From positions 38,570 through 87,482 of the forward strand of contig DATD01000009.1 of assembly GCA_002504525.1 (NCBI GenBank): 48,913 bases of DNA, in the 5' to 3' direction. Shown here piece by piece: positions 8,881 through 17,813 of this stretch. The position numbers were made by a program, and so were the translations under genes. The first letter of the stretch is position 1, and the number at the start of each line of letters is the position of its first letter. Source of the stretch: Methanomassiliicoccus sp. UBA345 (GTDB lineage: Archaea; Thermoplasmatota; Thermoplasmata; Methanomassiliicoccales; Methanomassiliicoccaceae). Under the pieces are notes generated by a model. The model did not search any database. It was not told the origin of the DNA and saw nothing but the letters and a program-made list of their open reading frames with translations.

Positions 8881-9707
8881 TCCTCCAGTTCGCCGCGGAA
8901 CACCCGCACCGCCGGTCCGGTCATCCTTACCGAGGAGAGATCCTCCGCGACGTTTATGCTGAGCTCCCCTCCGGGGAGCCTTATCCTTACGTCCCGTCCC
9001 AGGGGAGCAATACCCCTTAGCCCGGCCGCCACCGCCGTGGCGCATGCCCCGGTGCCGCAGGCCTGGGTCCATCCGGCGCCTCTTTCGAACACCGCCACGC
9101 TCAGCGCGTCGCCCTCGATGCATACGAACTCGACGTTGGTGCGGCGAGGGAACATAGAGTGGCTTTCCAGCTTCGGACCCAGCGTCCGGACCTCGTCATC
9201 TGTGAGGGGGTCGAAGATGATGAGGTGAGGGTTGCCCATGGAGACCGCCGTGCCGGTGACGGTGCGGCCGTCCACCTCCAGCGTCCCGTCGACGAAGCGT
9301 CCCTGCCCCGTCATCGGGATGTAGGGGCGCTCGAGCCGCGGGGCCCCCATCTCCACCGTGGCCGCGACGGCCACGCCGCCTCTGGCCTGGATGGTGATGT
9401 CCTTGATCCCCCCCAGGGTGTTGATGCGCATCCGCTCCGACGGAACGATGGAGAAGTCGTACAGATGCTTCGCGACGCACCTTATGCCATTGCCGCACAT
9501 CTCGGCCTCGCTCCCGTCGGAGTTGAGGACCCTCATGAACGCATCGGCGTCCCTGTCGGGACCGATGTACAATATCCCGTCGGCGCCCACGCCGGTGCGG
9601 CGGTCGCACACCCTCCGGACGAAGTCCGGATCATGGGGGACCGTCAGGTTCGGGTCCTCCACCACCACGAAGTCGTTGCCCAGCCCGTGGTACTTCCAGA
9701 AGATCAT
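8877..9707 (-). CDS. dapF: Diaminopimelate epimerase
   Basis: Cofactor-independent epimerase converting LL- to meso-diaminopimelate. Both catalytic cysteine motifs are present: EMCGNGIRC in the first half and ACGTGACA in the second. The N-terminus MIFWKYHGLGNDFVV fits the family start (F.K.HGLGNDF), so I use the ATG at 9707, giving 276 residues. The start overlaps the lysA stop (ATGA) and the stop overlaps the dapL start, which indicates translational coupling within the operon. Confidence 0.96.
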   Translation of the reverse strand: MIFWKYHGLGNDFVVVEDPNLTVPHDPDFVRRVCDRRTGVGADGILYIGPDRDADAFMRVLNSDGSEAEMCGNGIRCVAKHLYDFSIVPSERMRINTLGGIKDITIQARGGVAVAATVEMGAPRLERPYIPMTGQGRFVDGTLEVDGRTVTGTAVSMGNPHLIIFDPLTDDEVRTLGPKLESHSMFPRRTNVEFVCIEGDALSVAVFERGAGWTQACGTGACATAVAAGLRGIAPLGRDVRIRLPGGELSINVAEDLSSVRMTGPAVRVFRGELEE

Positions 9708-10963
9708 ATCATCAGCCGAGCGGGGATCCGGTCGTGGGACAATAGGTCGTCTATGCTCTCCTTCTCCCGGATGAGGTTCGTTCTTCCCTGCCTGACCAGC
9801 ACCTCGCGGCACTTAGGGCGCATGTTGTACTGCGAGCTCATGCTGAAGCCGTAGGCGCCGGCATCGTACACCGCGAGGAGGTCGCCCTCCTCCAGCCGGG
9901 GAAGGAGCCGCTCCCTGGCGATATGGTCCCCTGACTCGCATATCGGCCCCGCCACGTCGTACACCATCTCGCCTGGCCGGCCGAACTTGTTCGCTACCGC
10001 GACGTGGTGGTACGAGCCGTAGAACGCTGGGCGGACCAGGGTGTTGAACCCGGCGTCCACGCCCGCGAACATCTTGTCCGGGGTCTCCTTCAGGTCGACC
10101 ACGGTGGTGAGAAGCACGGTGGTATCGGCTATGATGTAGCGGCCCGGCTCAACGATCACCTGCTGGACGGAGGTGCCGTTCTTTATCCTGCTGGTCACCG
10201 CCTCCGCGAGGACATCGAGGTCCATGGGGGACTCCTCCGGACGGTACGGGATGCCGATGCCGCCGCCGATGTCTATGAACTCCAGCTGCAGGCCCAACTT
10301 CGACTCGAGCTCCTGGGCGACGGATACCAGAACGTCGGTCACGTTGGCGAACGGCTCCGCCACCTGCACTCCGGCCCCGATGTGGGCATGCAGCCCGACC
10401 GGGCGGAAGCCCAGCTCGATCGCCCTAGAATAGGCGTCGATGATGCGGCCCTTCGGAACGCCGAACTTGGTGGAGCGCGCCCCCGTGACGACCTTCTCGT
10501 GATGGCCGGCCCCGACCTCGGGGTTCATGCGGAAGGAGACCGACGCCCCGGAGGTGATGTCGGCCAGACGCTCCAGCTCGGAAAGGGAATCGATGTTGAT
10601 CGTGATGTTGCGGTTCACCAGGGCGCTCAGCTCATGGTTGGATACGTTCACCCCGGTGTAGAGGATGCGCTCCGACGAGAACCCTGCTCTCATGCATGCC
10701 TCCACCTCGCCGATGGATACCGCATCGATGCAGCTTCCCTCCTGCTCCAGCACCCTCAGGATGGCCAGGTTGGAGTTGGCCTTGCACGCATAGTTGATGC
10801 GGGTCGGCATGCGCCGGGAGAACGCTCCGTACACCGCGCGGTAGTTCGTCCTGACCGCGTCCTCGTCCGTCACGTACACTGGAGTGCCGTACTCCTCCGC
10901 CAGGTCGACCGCTCTTGCCCCTCCGATGAGCATCTGATCGTCCACGCTCTCGAACTTCCTCAT
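9704..10963 (-). CDS. lysA: Diaminopimelate decarboxylase
   Basis: PLP-dependent (fold type III) enzyme that decarboxylates meso-diaminopimelate to lysine. The PLP lysine is in INYACKANSN, the glycine-rich phosphate site is FIDIGGGIGIPY, and the C-terminal ICESGDHIARER and YDAGAYGFSMSSQYNMRP motifs are typical. It has 419 residues, normal for the family. It starts directly after the aspartokinase stop (TGAATG) and overlaps dapF by four bases. Confidence 0.96.
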   Translation of the reverse strand: MRKFESVDDQMLIGGARAVDLAEEYGTPVYVTDEDAVRTNYRAVYGAFSRRMPTRINYACKANSNLAILRVLEQEGSCIDAVSIGEVEACMRAGFSSERILYTGVNVSNHELSALVNRNITINIDSLSELERLADITSGASVSFRMNPEVGAGHHEKVVTGARSTKFGVPKGRIIDAYSRAIELGFRPVGLHAHIGAGVQVAEPFANVTDVLVSVAQELESKLGLQLEFIDIGGGIGIPYRPEESPMDLDVLAEAVTSRIKNGTSVQQVIVEPGRYIIADTTVLLTTVVDLKETPDKMFAGVDAGFNTLVRPAFYGSYHHVAVANKFGRPGEMVYDVAGPICESGDHIARERLLPRLEEGDLLAVYDAGAYGFSMSSQYNMRPKCREVLVRQGRTNLIREKESIDDLLSHDRIPARLMI

Positions 10964-12319
10964 TCAACCACCTATGAACGTTCTGTGAATACATCTGATG
11001 ACGTCCGCAGCGATCTCGCTGGGGACCATGAAGTTGAGCGCCACGTCCGACGCCCCCTCCGATATCATCTCCACGTTGGCGCCTGATGCTGACACCGTGG
11101 AGAACACCTTCGCGGCAACGCCGAAGGTGTTTATCATGTTGTCCCCGACGCAGCAGATCAGGGACACGTTGTCCTTGACGGTCATCTTCTCTATCTGGCC
11201 CTCATGGAGCGCCTTCAGCTTGTCCAGCACGCAGGGGATGGCCGGCGTCGGCAGGGCGACCGCCAGGGTGCTGAGCGAGGTGGATATGGCATAGGTGTTC
11301 ACCGCCGCCTCGCTCACCGAGCCGATAAGCCTCGATATGAGGCCGGGATTGTAAACGATCTCGGACGAATATATCTTGATGATCGACAGCTCGCCCTTGG
11401 CCGCCACGCTGCGGAGGATCTCGGGCGAGTTGCATCTCTGGTTCCTTACCAGCGTGCCGCGGCCGTCGGGGTTGAAGGTATTCTTCACCATCAGCGGAAT
11501 GGACTTCCGGCGCACCGGTTCGACCGTCCGGGGATGCAGCACCTTGGCGCCGAAATACGCCAGCTCGGCCGCTTCGCTGTAGTCCATCTCGTCGATGGTC
11601 CTTGCCTCGGGCACCACCCGGGGGTCGGCGGTCATGAAGCCGTTGACGTCGGTCCACACCTCGTAGCAGCTGGCGTCGATCCCGTTGGCGATGACCGAAC
11701 CGGAATAGTCGGAGCCGCCCCGGCCGAACGTGACGGGCCGACCAGAGCTGTCGGCGCCGTAGTAGCCGGTGATGACGGGCGTGATGCCCTTGTCCAGCAG
11801 CGGAACGATGGTCCGGGACAGGTTGGCATGCGTGGCCGCCAGGTCGGCTGAGCCGTTGGTCGGGCTTCCCTCGGCCACGATGCCCGCCTCCTCCGAGGAG
11901 AGGGCGACCGCCGGAACGCCTTTCTCCCGGAGTATGCTGGCCAGCGTGATGGTGCTGAGCCTCTCTCCCCAGCAGAAGATGGCATCCTCCAGGACGGGAT
12001 CCGGGCCGCTGCTACGGCGGGTCTCCAGACGTTCTCCCAGCGATGATAGGCTGGCGTCCAGCTCGGCGAGGTATTCGGTGAACCGCTCCTCGGACATCAT
12101 CTTGGCCGCGGCGGAGGAGTACTTGTCCCTGAGATGCTCCAGCACTGGCGGCACCTCGGGATGTTCGCGCATGCGCTCGATCAGGTAGTTCGTCACCCCG
12201 GACATGGCCGAAACGACCACGACCGTCTTCGCCTTCTCCCTGCCGATTATGGAAGAGGTCCTCTCCAGAGCGTCGACGCTGCCCATGGAGGTCCCTCCGA
12301 ACTTCATGACCTTGATCAT
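10964..12319 (-). CDS. lysC: Aspartate kinase
   Basis: It phosphorylates aspartate, the entry step to lysine, threonine and methionine. The N-terminal KFGGTSMGS motif, the FGRGGSDYSG substrate loop and a C-terminal pair of ACT-like regulatory regions (from about residue 310) are seen. At 451 residues it is a monofunctional kinase with no homoserine dehydrogenase domain. Its place between dapB and lysA suggests the lysine-specific isozyme, probably feedback-inhibited through the ACT domains (inference from the family). The start overlaps the dapB stop as ATGA. Confidence 0.95.
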   Translation of the reverse strand: MIKVMKFGGTSMGSVDALERTSSIIGREKAKTVVVVSAMSGVTNYLIERMREHPEVPPVLEHLRDKYSSAAAKMMSEERFTEYLAELDASLSSLGERLETRRSSGPDPVLEDAIFCWGERLSTITLASILREKGVPAVALSSEEAGIVAEGSPTNGSADLAATHANLSRTIVPLLDKGITPVITGYYGADSSGRPVTFGRGGSDYSGSVIANGIDASCYEVWTDVNGFMTADPRVVPEARTIDEMDYSEAAELAYFGAKVLHPRTVEPVRRKSIPLMVKNTFNPDGRGTLVRNQRCNSPEILRSVAAKGELSIIKIYSSEIVYNPGLISRLIGSVSEAAVNTYAISTSLSTLAVALPTPAIPCVLDKLKALHEGQIEKMTVKDNVSLICCVGDNMINTFGVAAKVFSTVSASGANVEMISEGASDVALNFMVPSEIAADVIRCIHRTFIGG

Positions 12320-13095
12320 ATCCCCAGCACCTCCCTCATGGTATGGACCTCACCGTCGTTGCGGCCGGCGACCCACCGGATGGCCAGAACGCAGCCTTCC
12401 GCGAACGCTTCCCTGGAATGGGCGCGGTGGGTCAGTTCGATCCTCTCCTTCCGTCCGGCGAAGATCACGGTGTGCTCTCCCACCACGTCGCCGGCGCGGA
12501 CCGAATGGATCCCGATCTCCTTTCCTCTGGCGCCCACGTTGCCTTCCCTTCCGCATACCATCTGCTCGATGCCGGCCGCGCGGGCGATAAGCGCGGCGGC
12601 CTCCCTCGCCGTTCCCGAGGGGGCGTCCTTCTTCTTGTTGTGATGGACCTCCACGATCTCCACGTCGTACCCGGGGAGGGCCTTGGCCAGCTCCTCGCAG
12701 GTCTTGAAGAACACGTTGACTCCCACCGAAAAGTTCGGTGCCAGCACTGCGGAGCCGCCATTGCTTCTCACCGATGAACAGAACGATCCCATGGGGCCAT
12801 CGGCTATGCCAGTGGTGCCTATCACGTAGCCCAGCCCTTTTCGCGCCGCCCGGGCGAGGTTCGCTTCCGCCGCGGTCGGGGAGGTCAGGTCCACATATAC
12901 GTCTGCGGCCTCCACCGCCTCCGCCAGGCGGGAGGCGCCAACCGCCCGTACGCCTGGAGCGATCTCCACACCTATGCTGGCGCTGCCGTCCGATACCACC
13001 GCGCCTACCAGCACCATGTCCTGCTGACCCTTCACCAGGGCGCAGACGAGCTTACCCAGCCTGCCGGTGGCTCCGCCTACCACGACCTTGATCAT
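12316..13095 (-). CDS. dapB: 4-hydroxy-tetrahydrodipicolinate reductase
   Basis: NAD(P)H-dependent reductase of the DapA product in lysine biosynthesis. It shows the Rossmann motif VVGGATGRLGKLV at the N-terminus, the VIGTTG segment, APNFSVGVN, and the catalytic signature EIVEVHHNKKKDAPSGTA. The 259 residues match the family. It lies 12 nt downstream of dapA and overlaps lysC by four bases. Confidence 0.95.
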   Translation of the reverse strand: MIKVVVGGATGRLGKLVCALVKGQQDMVLVGAVVSDGSASIGVEIAPGVRAVGASRLAEAVEAADVYVDLTSPTAAEANLARAARKGLGYVIGTTGIADGPMGSFCSSVRSNGGSAVLAPNFSVGVNVFFKTCEELAKALPGYDVEIVEVHHNKKKDAPSGTAREAAALIARAAGIEQMVCGREGNVGARGKEIGIHSVRAGDVVGEHTVIFAGRKERIELTHRAHSREAFAEGCVLAIRWVAGRNDGEVHTMREVLGI

Positions 13096-13107
13096 GAGCG
13101 CCTCCGT

Positions 13108-13980
13108 TCAGATGAGATCGTACTCTGCCAGGACCTTCTTCAAGGATTCCAGGTGCTCCGGGCTCATTTCGCACAGAGGCATTCGCAAGGGGCCGGCGGG
13201 GAGTCCCATCAGCCCGACCGCCGTCTTGACCGGCTGGGGATTGGTCTCCAGGAACAGGGCGGAGAACAAGGGCAGGAGCCTCCGGTTGGTCGCCCTGGCG
13301 TCCTCGAGCCTGCCATCGAGCATCCCGCCGACCAGCTGGAGCATGAGCTCCGGAACGATGTTCGACGCCACCGAGATCACGCCCCTCGCCCCCAGGGCCA
13401 TGGTCGGAAGGGTCATGGCGTCGTCGCCGGACAGCACCACGAAGTCCTTGGGGGCCCCGGCGATGATGCGAGATATCTGATTGATATCGCCGGACGCCTC
13501 CTTCACCCCTGCCACGTTGGGCAGCTGGGCAAGCTCCAGCATGGTCGCCGAGCTGATGTTGGAGCCGGTGCGGGACGGGATGTTGTACACTATGATCGGA
13601 ATGTCGACCGCATCGGAGATAGCCTTGAAATGCCCCTTGATGCCGGCCGGAGTAGGGCGGTTGTAATATGGGGCGACGGACAGGAGCGCGTCGGCCCCCA
13701 GGTCCTGGGCGTTCTTGCTCAGGTGGATCGCCTCGGAAGTGGAGTTGGAGCCGGTGCCGGCGATGACCTTCGCCTTCCGGGCCTCGTCCACCACGATGCT
13801 GATGGCCTGCAGGTGCTCCTCATGATCGAGCGTCGCGGATTCGCCGGTGGAGCCGCACGGCACCAGGGCACGCACGCCCTTGTCTTCCTGGAACCTTACC
13901 AGCTGGCGCAGCCCAGCTTCATCTATGGAACCATCGGCCCTCATCGGCGTGATCAGGGCGGTGGCAAGACCGGAGAACAT
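13108..13980 (-). CDS. dapA: 4-hydroxy-tetrahydrodipicolinate synthase
   Basis: Class I aldolase that condenses pyruvate with aspartate semialdehyde. Signatures are PCGSTGESATL, the catalytic Tyr region IIVYNIPSRTGSNI, and the Schiff-base Lys in VAGVKEASGD. It has 290 residues. The start ATG lies one base after the stop codon of the upstream Lrp-type regulator, so the two are almost certainly co-transcribed. It is the first enzyme gene of the operon. Confidence 0.96.
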   Translation of the reverse strand: MFSGLATALITPMRADGSIDEAGLRQLVRFQEDKGVRALVPCGSTGESATLDHEEHLQAISIVVDEARKAKVIAGTGSNSTSEAIHLSKNAQDLGADALLSVAPYYNRPTPAGIKGHFKAISDAVDIPIIVYNIPSRTGSNISSATMLELAQLPNVAGVKEASGDINQISRIIAGAPKDFVVLSGDDAMTLPTMALGARGVISVASNIVPELMLQLVGGMLDGRLEDARATNRRLLPLFSALFLETNPQPVKTAVGLMGLPAGPLRMPLCEMSPEHLESLKKVLAEYDLI

Positions 13981-13981
13981 C

Positions 13982-14413
13982 TTACGTTCCCCCGAAATGC
14001 TCCTTGAGTATAAGCCGGGTCCTTGTCGACACGACGTTGTCGAAGCGGCGTATGCGCTCGATGATCTCGTTGAGCTGCGGAGATGACGTAACGTCGATTA
14101 TGGCTACCACGTCCTCCTCCCCCGTCACTTCGAACACCTCGGACACGCCTTCGAACTTCGCGATCTTGACGGCCACGTCGGAAGTGTTGATGTTGACGTT
14201 GATCTTCACTTCGATGATGGCCTTGACGTTCTTGCTGGACGTCTTGATGGTGAACGACTGTATGATGCTCTCATCGACCAGCTTGCGCACCCTGCTGCGA
14301 ATGGTGCCTTCCGAGACCTTCAGCTGGTTCGCTATATCGACAAAGGGCCTTCGGGAATCCCTCTTTAGTATTTCGATGATCTTCTCGTCCAAATAATCAA
14401 TCACGGACCTCAT
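13982..14413 (-). CDS. Lrp/AsnC-family transcriptional regulator
   Basis: A DNA-binding regulator with an N-terminal winged HTH (about residues 5-55, containing DSRRPFVDIANQLKVSEGTIRSRV) and a C-terminal RAM effector-binding domain (about 65-140). It is 143 residues, standard for single Lrp/AsnC proteins. Because it leads the dapA-dapB-lysC-lysA-dapF-dapL operon, I infer that it senses lysine or a related amino acid and controls that operon, comparable to the LysM group in Sulfolobales. The effector itself is not readable from the sequence. A TATA-like ATTAAATAAG lies upstream. Confidence 0.9.
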   Translation of the reverse strand: MRSVIDYLDEKIIEILKRDSRRPFVDIANQLKVSEGTIRSRVRKLVDESIIQSFTIKTSSKNVKAIIEVKINVNINTSDVAVKIAKFEGVSEVFEVTGEEDVVAIIDVTSSPQLNEIIERIRRFDNVVSTRTRLILKEHFGGT

Positions 14414-14469
14414 CTCCGATATCGTTCCGTTACGATTTCCTGTATGATTTTTGAAGATAACATAGCTTA

Positions 14470-14479
14470 CTTATTTAAT
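14470..14479 (-). promoter_or_regulatory. Putative TATA box of the lysine operon
   Basis: The - strand reads ATTAAATAAG in an AT-rich island within otherwise GC-rich DNA. With a typical 25-27 base offset, transcription would begin near 14450 and leave a leader of about 35 bases before the Lrp-type start at 14413. The leader contains GGAGATG just before the ATGAGG start, usable as a ribosome site. Confidence 0.5.
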
Positions 14480-14546
14480 CCTTATGAAAAGCAAATTGCG
14501 ATTATCAGAAAATCGGAACGGTGGCCTGCAGTTTCCACCGAACCAT

Positions 14547-15461
14547 CTAAGTACTCCCGCCGCATTTGGACGATAATCCGCGGCCTTCCGCAGCCCTCAC
14601 CATGGTCCACAGCGACCTGTTGATGTCCATGGGCACCCCCGCCGACTCACCTTTTCGCACCAGCTCGCCATTGATCTCGTCGATCTCGGTCCTCCGGCCG
14701 GCCTCGAGGTCCTGCAGCATGCTGCAGCGGTTGTCGCGAGTGGAGCCAATGACCCATTTCACGCGGGCGAAGGCGTCGCGATACGGAAGAACGATCCCGC
14801 ATGCCTCGGACGCGCCGACGGCCTCGGAGCATGCCCCCTCGGCGATGGAGAGAAGCGCCTTTCGCTCCAGGAGGCGGCCGTTGGGCACGCCGGCCAGCGC
14901 GGCGAGGGGATTGATGCATGCGTTGACGACCGCCTTCATCCACACCTCCGACGCGATATCCTCCGAGACCTCGCTCTTCAGTCCTGCGGAGTTGAGCAGC
15001 GCCGCCACCGCCGCCGCGCGCTCTCCGCCCCCGGCCGGCGAACCGACCACCGTCGTTCCGATGGCGGCTAGCCTCACGGTCTCCGGCCCGGCCCTGGCCG
15101 CTCCCATGGTAGTGGGCGCCAGGACCGCGCGGTCGCCGAACCTCTCGCTCAGCAGGTCCAGGTGGCGCATGCCGTTCTGCAGCGACACTATGGCGGTGCC
15201 CTCGTCGGCGTAGGGCGCCACCGCGTCGGCCGCGGCCGCGACATCGTACGCCTTGGTGGCGATAAAGATCACATCATAGCGGCCGCGAGGGACGGTCCCC
15301 GGGCGGACGGTCCGCTCCATCGCGCCTACGATGGTGATGCCGTCCTTTGCGATCCTGGAAGCGCGGTCCCTTCTCACCGCCACGTCCACCTCGCTGCCGG
15401 AGGACAGCATCGCCGCCAGGACGCTTCCCACCGCACCCGCCCCGAACACCAGCACCCTCAT
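14547..15461 (-). CDS. panE: 2-dehydropantoate 2-reductase (ketopantoate reductase)
   Basis: NADPH-dependent reduction of ketopantoate to pantoate for coenzyme A synthesis. The N-terminal Rossmann motif VFGAGAVGSVLAAML, the SLQNGM motif, and the catalytic Lys/Asn region WMKAVVNACINPLAAL are visible in 304 residues. The start overlaps the ATL-EndoV stop by four bases. Other members of the ketopantoate reductase superfamily act on different 2-keto acids, so the pantothenate role is likely but not proven. Confidence 0.9.
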   Translation of the reverse strand: MRVLVFGAGAVGSVLAAMLSSGSEVDVAVRRDRASRIAKDGITIVGAMERTVRPGTVPRGRYDVIFIATKAYDVAAAADAVAPYADEGTAIVSLQNGMRHLDLLSERFGDRAVLAPTTMGAARAGPETVRLAAIGTTVVGSPAGGGERAAAVAALLNSAGLKSEVSEDIASEVWMKAVVNACINPLAALAGVPNGRLLERKALLSIAEGACSEAVGASEACGIVLPYRDAFARVKWVIGSTRDNRCSMLQDLEAGRRTEIDEINGELVRKGESAGVPMDINRSLWTMVRAAEGRGLSSKCGGST

Positions 15462-16411
15462 GCGTAAGCCTCCCGGCGAACCTCGTTGGCGAGCTCATGG
15501 GCGCGGCGAAGCGGGGCTGGGATGCCGCGCTGCAGCGCCTCGGAGCACAGGGCCACGGCCCGACGGAGCGACGTCCGGTGGCCGGGGGACACGAACGCGG
15601 CCTTCCGGCCGTGGCGGAGCATGCACCCCGCCACTTCCCCGCCCAGGCGTATCGGCGACCGTTCCGCCTCGACATCGTCCACCTCGCCGACCAGCAGGCT
15701 CTTGGCCGCCCCCACCGTCGGCACGTCCAGCGCCACCCCGATATGGCTGGCGATGCCCGCCCGGCGGGGGTGAAGAACGCCATGGCCGTCCACGAGGTAT
15801 ACCGTTCCTGGGGTGTCCCTCACCAAGGAGCGAAGCGGCGGCAGCTCGCGATATGTCAGGTAGGTCGGGATGTAGGGGAACCGGACCTTGCAGCGCGATG
15901 TCCTCTCCTCGACGATCTCGCCGGTGCGCCGGTCCATTATGGAGACCGCCGCGAAGGCGTCGTCGCCCTGGTACGAGACATCCAGCCCGGCGATGCGGCA
16001 CGGCTCCTGGGGATCGTCCCTCAACACCGCCCGTTCCGCGATGTCGTCCTGCTCCTTCCTCAAGCGGACCAGCACCGGCTCGATATCAAAATCCGCGAAC
16101 CTCGCGGCGGCGAGCCCCTGGACCCTGCCGTTTCGGAGCTGAATGCCTTCCTCATCCAGCCGCTTCGCCCGGAGCTCGGCGGCCGGGCCGCGGCCGATCT
16201 CCCCGGTGGAGTAGACCACCCTGTGCGTCGGCACCTCGGGAGGCCGCTCCCCGCGGGACAGGACGTCGCCGACCGCTCTTGACGCCTTCTTATCCCCCAG
16301 CGCTGCGGCGATGTCACCGTACGTCGATACCATGCCGGAAGGGATCATCGACGCCGCCTCGTATATGAGGCCGATGAGATCGATATCCTTCTCAGAGAAG
16401 CACGCGGACAT
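15458..16411 (-). CDS. Alkyltransferase-like / endonuclease V fusion
   Basis: A two-domain DNA repair protein of 317 residues. Residues 11-98 are an O6-alkylguanine transferase-type domain (IPSGMVSTYGDIAAALG, SRAVGDVL), but the catalytic PCHR is PTHR (residues 61-64), so the acceptor Cys is replaced by Thr, as in alkyltransferase-like (ATL) proteins. Residues 115-317 are endonuclease V, with the metal ligands in GLDVSY (Asp144), TYREL (Glu189) and VDGHGVLHPRR (Asp208, His214), and VGAAKSLL. Endonuclease V nicks DNA beside deaminated inosine. A related AGT-EndoV fusion with an intact Cys is known from Ferroplasma. It overlaps the upstream phosphoesterase by 20 bases and panE by four, so the three form one operon. 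Confidence 0.92.
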   Translation of the reverse strand: MSACFSEKDIDLIGLIYEAASMIPSGMVSTYGDIAAALGDKKASRAVGDVLSRGERPPEVPTHRVVYSTGEIGRGPAAELRAKRLDEEGIQLRNGRVQGLAAARFADFDIEPVLVRLRKEQDDIAERAVLRDDPQEPCRIAGLDVSYQGDDAFAAVSIMDRRTGEIVEERTSRCKVRFPYIPTYLTYRELPPLRSLVRDTPGTVYLVDGHGVLHPRRAGIASHIGVALDVPTVGAAKSLLVGEVDDVEAERSPIRLGGEVAGCMLRHGRKAAFVSPGHRTSLRRAVALCSEALQRGIPAPLRRAHELANEVRREAYA

Positions 16412-17132
16412 CGTTGACCTCTCCCACCTCGATCTCGAACCGGGTGATCCCCTTGTTCAGAGGCAATGAGACATTCCATACCGGCACCGCCACGCCCCCG
16501 CGGGGGTCGTCCAGGGTCCGCTGCTTCTTGGACACGACCGTGTGGCGGCTTCCGCCATGGGCATGCGCGTGTATGCTAAGGTCCGGCCGCTTTTCCAGCA
16601 GGACCGATTCCATGGCGCGCGAGCCCATCTCCGGGAACGCTCTCTCCTTCTCCCCCCGCAGCGTGTGGTAGGTGGTGGCGTAATGGCTTAGCAGGATGAG
16701 GAGGTCGCAGCCCTCTCGGTCCAGAAGCGAGGATACCGTCTCCACCCTCTTCCGGTACATTTCATGGATCCCGGGCACGTTGTTCCTCTGCCACCAGGTG
16801 GGCCGGTCCAGCGCGCCGGTGGTTCCCACGATGCGGACGATGCGGCCATCGATGTTCAGGTCCACCCGCTCGTCGTCCAGGAAGGTGATGTCGTACATCC
16901 GCCGCAGCTCCTCGCGGTCCTGCTCGTACTCGTCGTTGCCGAACACCGCCACGATGGGGACGTCGGAACGCTTGCGTATGGCCGCCAGCACCGTGCCGTA
17001 GGCGTCGATGTCGCTCGAGTCGGTAATGTCCCCGGCCAGGAGGAGCAGGTCCAGGTCCTTCAGCTCTCTGCCGAGCCCCTCCTGCCGAAGGAATCTCCCG
17101 CCATGGGCGTCTCCCATTGCCCCGAGCAACAT
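16392..17132 (-). CDS. Calcineurin-like metallophosphoesterase
   Basis: A dimetal phosphoesterase with the ordered motifs GDAHGG (near residue 8), AGDITD, GNDE (in place of the usual GNHE), a LLSHYATT segment and the C-terminal HAHAHGG. The 246 residues form a single catalytic domain without signal peptide. Archaeal relatives are annotated as predicted phosphoesterases or nucleases; the substrate is unknown. A TATA-like TGTATAAACC lies about 27 bases upstream of the ATG at 17132, fitting a leaderless transcript; an inner ATG at 17117 is an alternative. Its position ahead of a DNA-repair fusion makes a nucleic-acid role possible but unproven. Confidence 0.88.
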   Translation of the reverse strand: MLLGAMGDAHGGRFLRQEGLGRELKDLDLLLLAGDITDSSDIDAYGTVLAAIRKRSDVPIVAVFGNDEYEQDREELRRMYDITFLDDERVDLNIDGRIVRIVGTTGALDRPTWWQRNNVPGIHEMYRKRVETVSSLLDREGCDLLILLSHYATTYHTLRGEKERAFPEMGSRAMESVLLEKRPDLSIHAHAHGGSRHTVVSKKQRTLDDPRGGVAVPVWNVSLPLNKGITRFEIEVGEVNDVRVLL

Positions 17133-17241
17133 GGCCTCATGAACGATGGCATGGTTTATACAATGTTCTGGCTGCGATCAGCCTTGCTGAACGAGCGATG
17201 TCTGCCGCGTTAGTGCGACGAACCGGGCCGGTCGCGAATGC

Positions 17242-17748
17242 CTATCTCCGCTGCCCGTACTTGTTCCAGTGGAACAGCTCCTGAGATGCTTTTCGGCTCC
17301 TCTGAGAGGGCTCCTCGTCCGGGTACCCGAGCGTTAGGCATACCGCCACCGAGCGGTCGGCCGGGACGCCGAGCAGTTCGTTGATCCCGTCCCTATCGAA
17401 CGCCCCTATCCAGCACGTCCCCAGCCCCTTCTCTTGCGCGGCCAGGGTGATATGGTCCATCATGATGGAGAGATCGGTCACGGTCCACTTCTGGCCGGGG
17501 ACCTCCACCGCCGCGAGGAACACGGAGCAATCGCCGATGAATTGCTGGTTCTTGCATATCGGGACCAGCTTCTCCCTGATGCTTCGGTCCGTGACGATCA
17601 CCAGCTCCCAGGCCTGCCGGTTCGCCGCCGAGGGTGCCAGACGGGCGGCCTCCAGGACCTCTTCCAGCACCTCGACGGGCATTTCCTTATGTTTGTAACT
17701 GCGTATGCTTCGCCTGCCGCTGATCGCCGTTATGACGTCCATTGCCAT
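17242..17748 (-). CDS. Nitroreductase-family FMN oxidoreductase
   Basis: A small flavin enzyme of 168 residues. Seen are the N-terminal ISGRRSIRSY phosphate-binding Arg cluster, AARLAPSAANRQAWELVIV, the MDHITLAAQEKGLGTCWIGAF segment and a C-terminal GYPDEEP. These are typical of NAD(P)H:FMN nitroreductase-fold proteins, which reduce quinones, nitro compounds or flavins. A GGGATGAGGA purine run precedes the ATG at 17748, and a TATA-like ATATAATAGG lies about 30 bases upstream. The physiological substrate is unknown. Confidence 0.9.
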   Translation of the reverse strand: MAMDVITAISGRRSIRSYKHKEMPVEVLEEVLEAARLAPSAANRQAWELVIVTDRSIREKLVPICKNQQFIGDCSVFLAAVEVPGQKWTVTDLSIMMDHITLAAQEKGLGTCWIGAFDRDGINELLGVPADRSVAVCLTLGYPDEEPSQRSRKASQELFHWNKYGQRR

Positions 17749-17813
17749 TCCTCATCCCGCCTTACCTACCGCGGCCTATTATATCTTGCTGGGAGGAAGG
17801 TATGAGGAGGCCC

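Noticed and set aside
8881..9123. N-terminal extension of dapL
   Set aside because: Falls inside dapF; the family start and the ATGA junction are at 8880.
15331..16368. Overlapping + strand frames opposite the ATL-EndoV gene
   Set aside because: Pro/Arg-rich shadow translations; the - strand frame has both repair domains.
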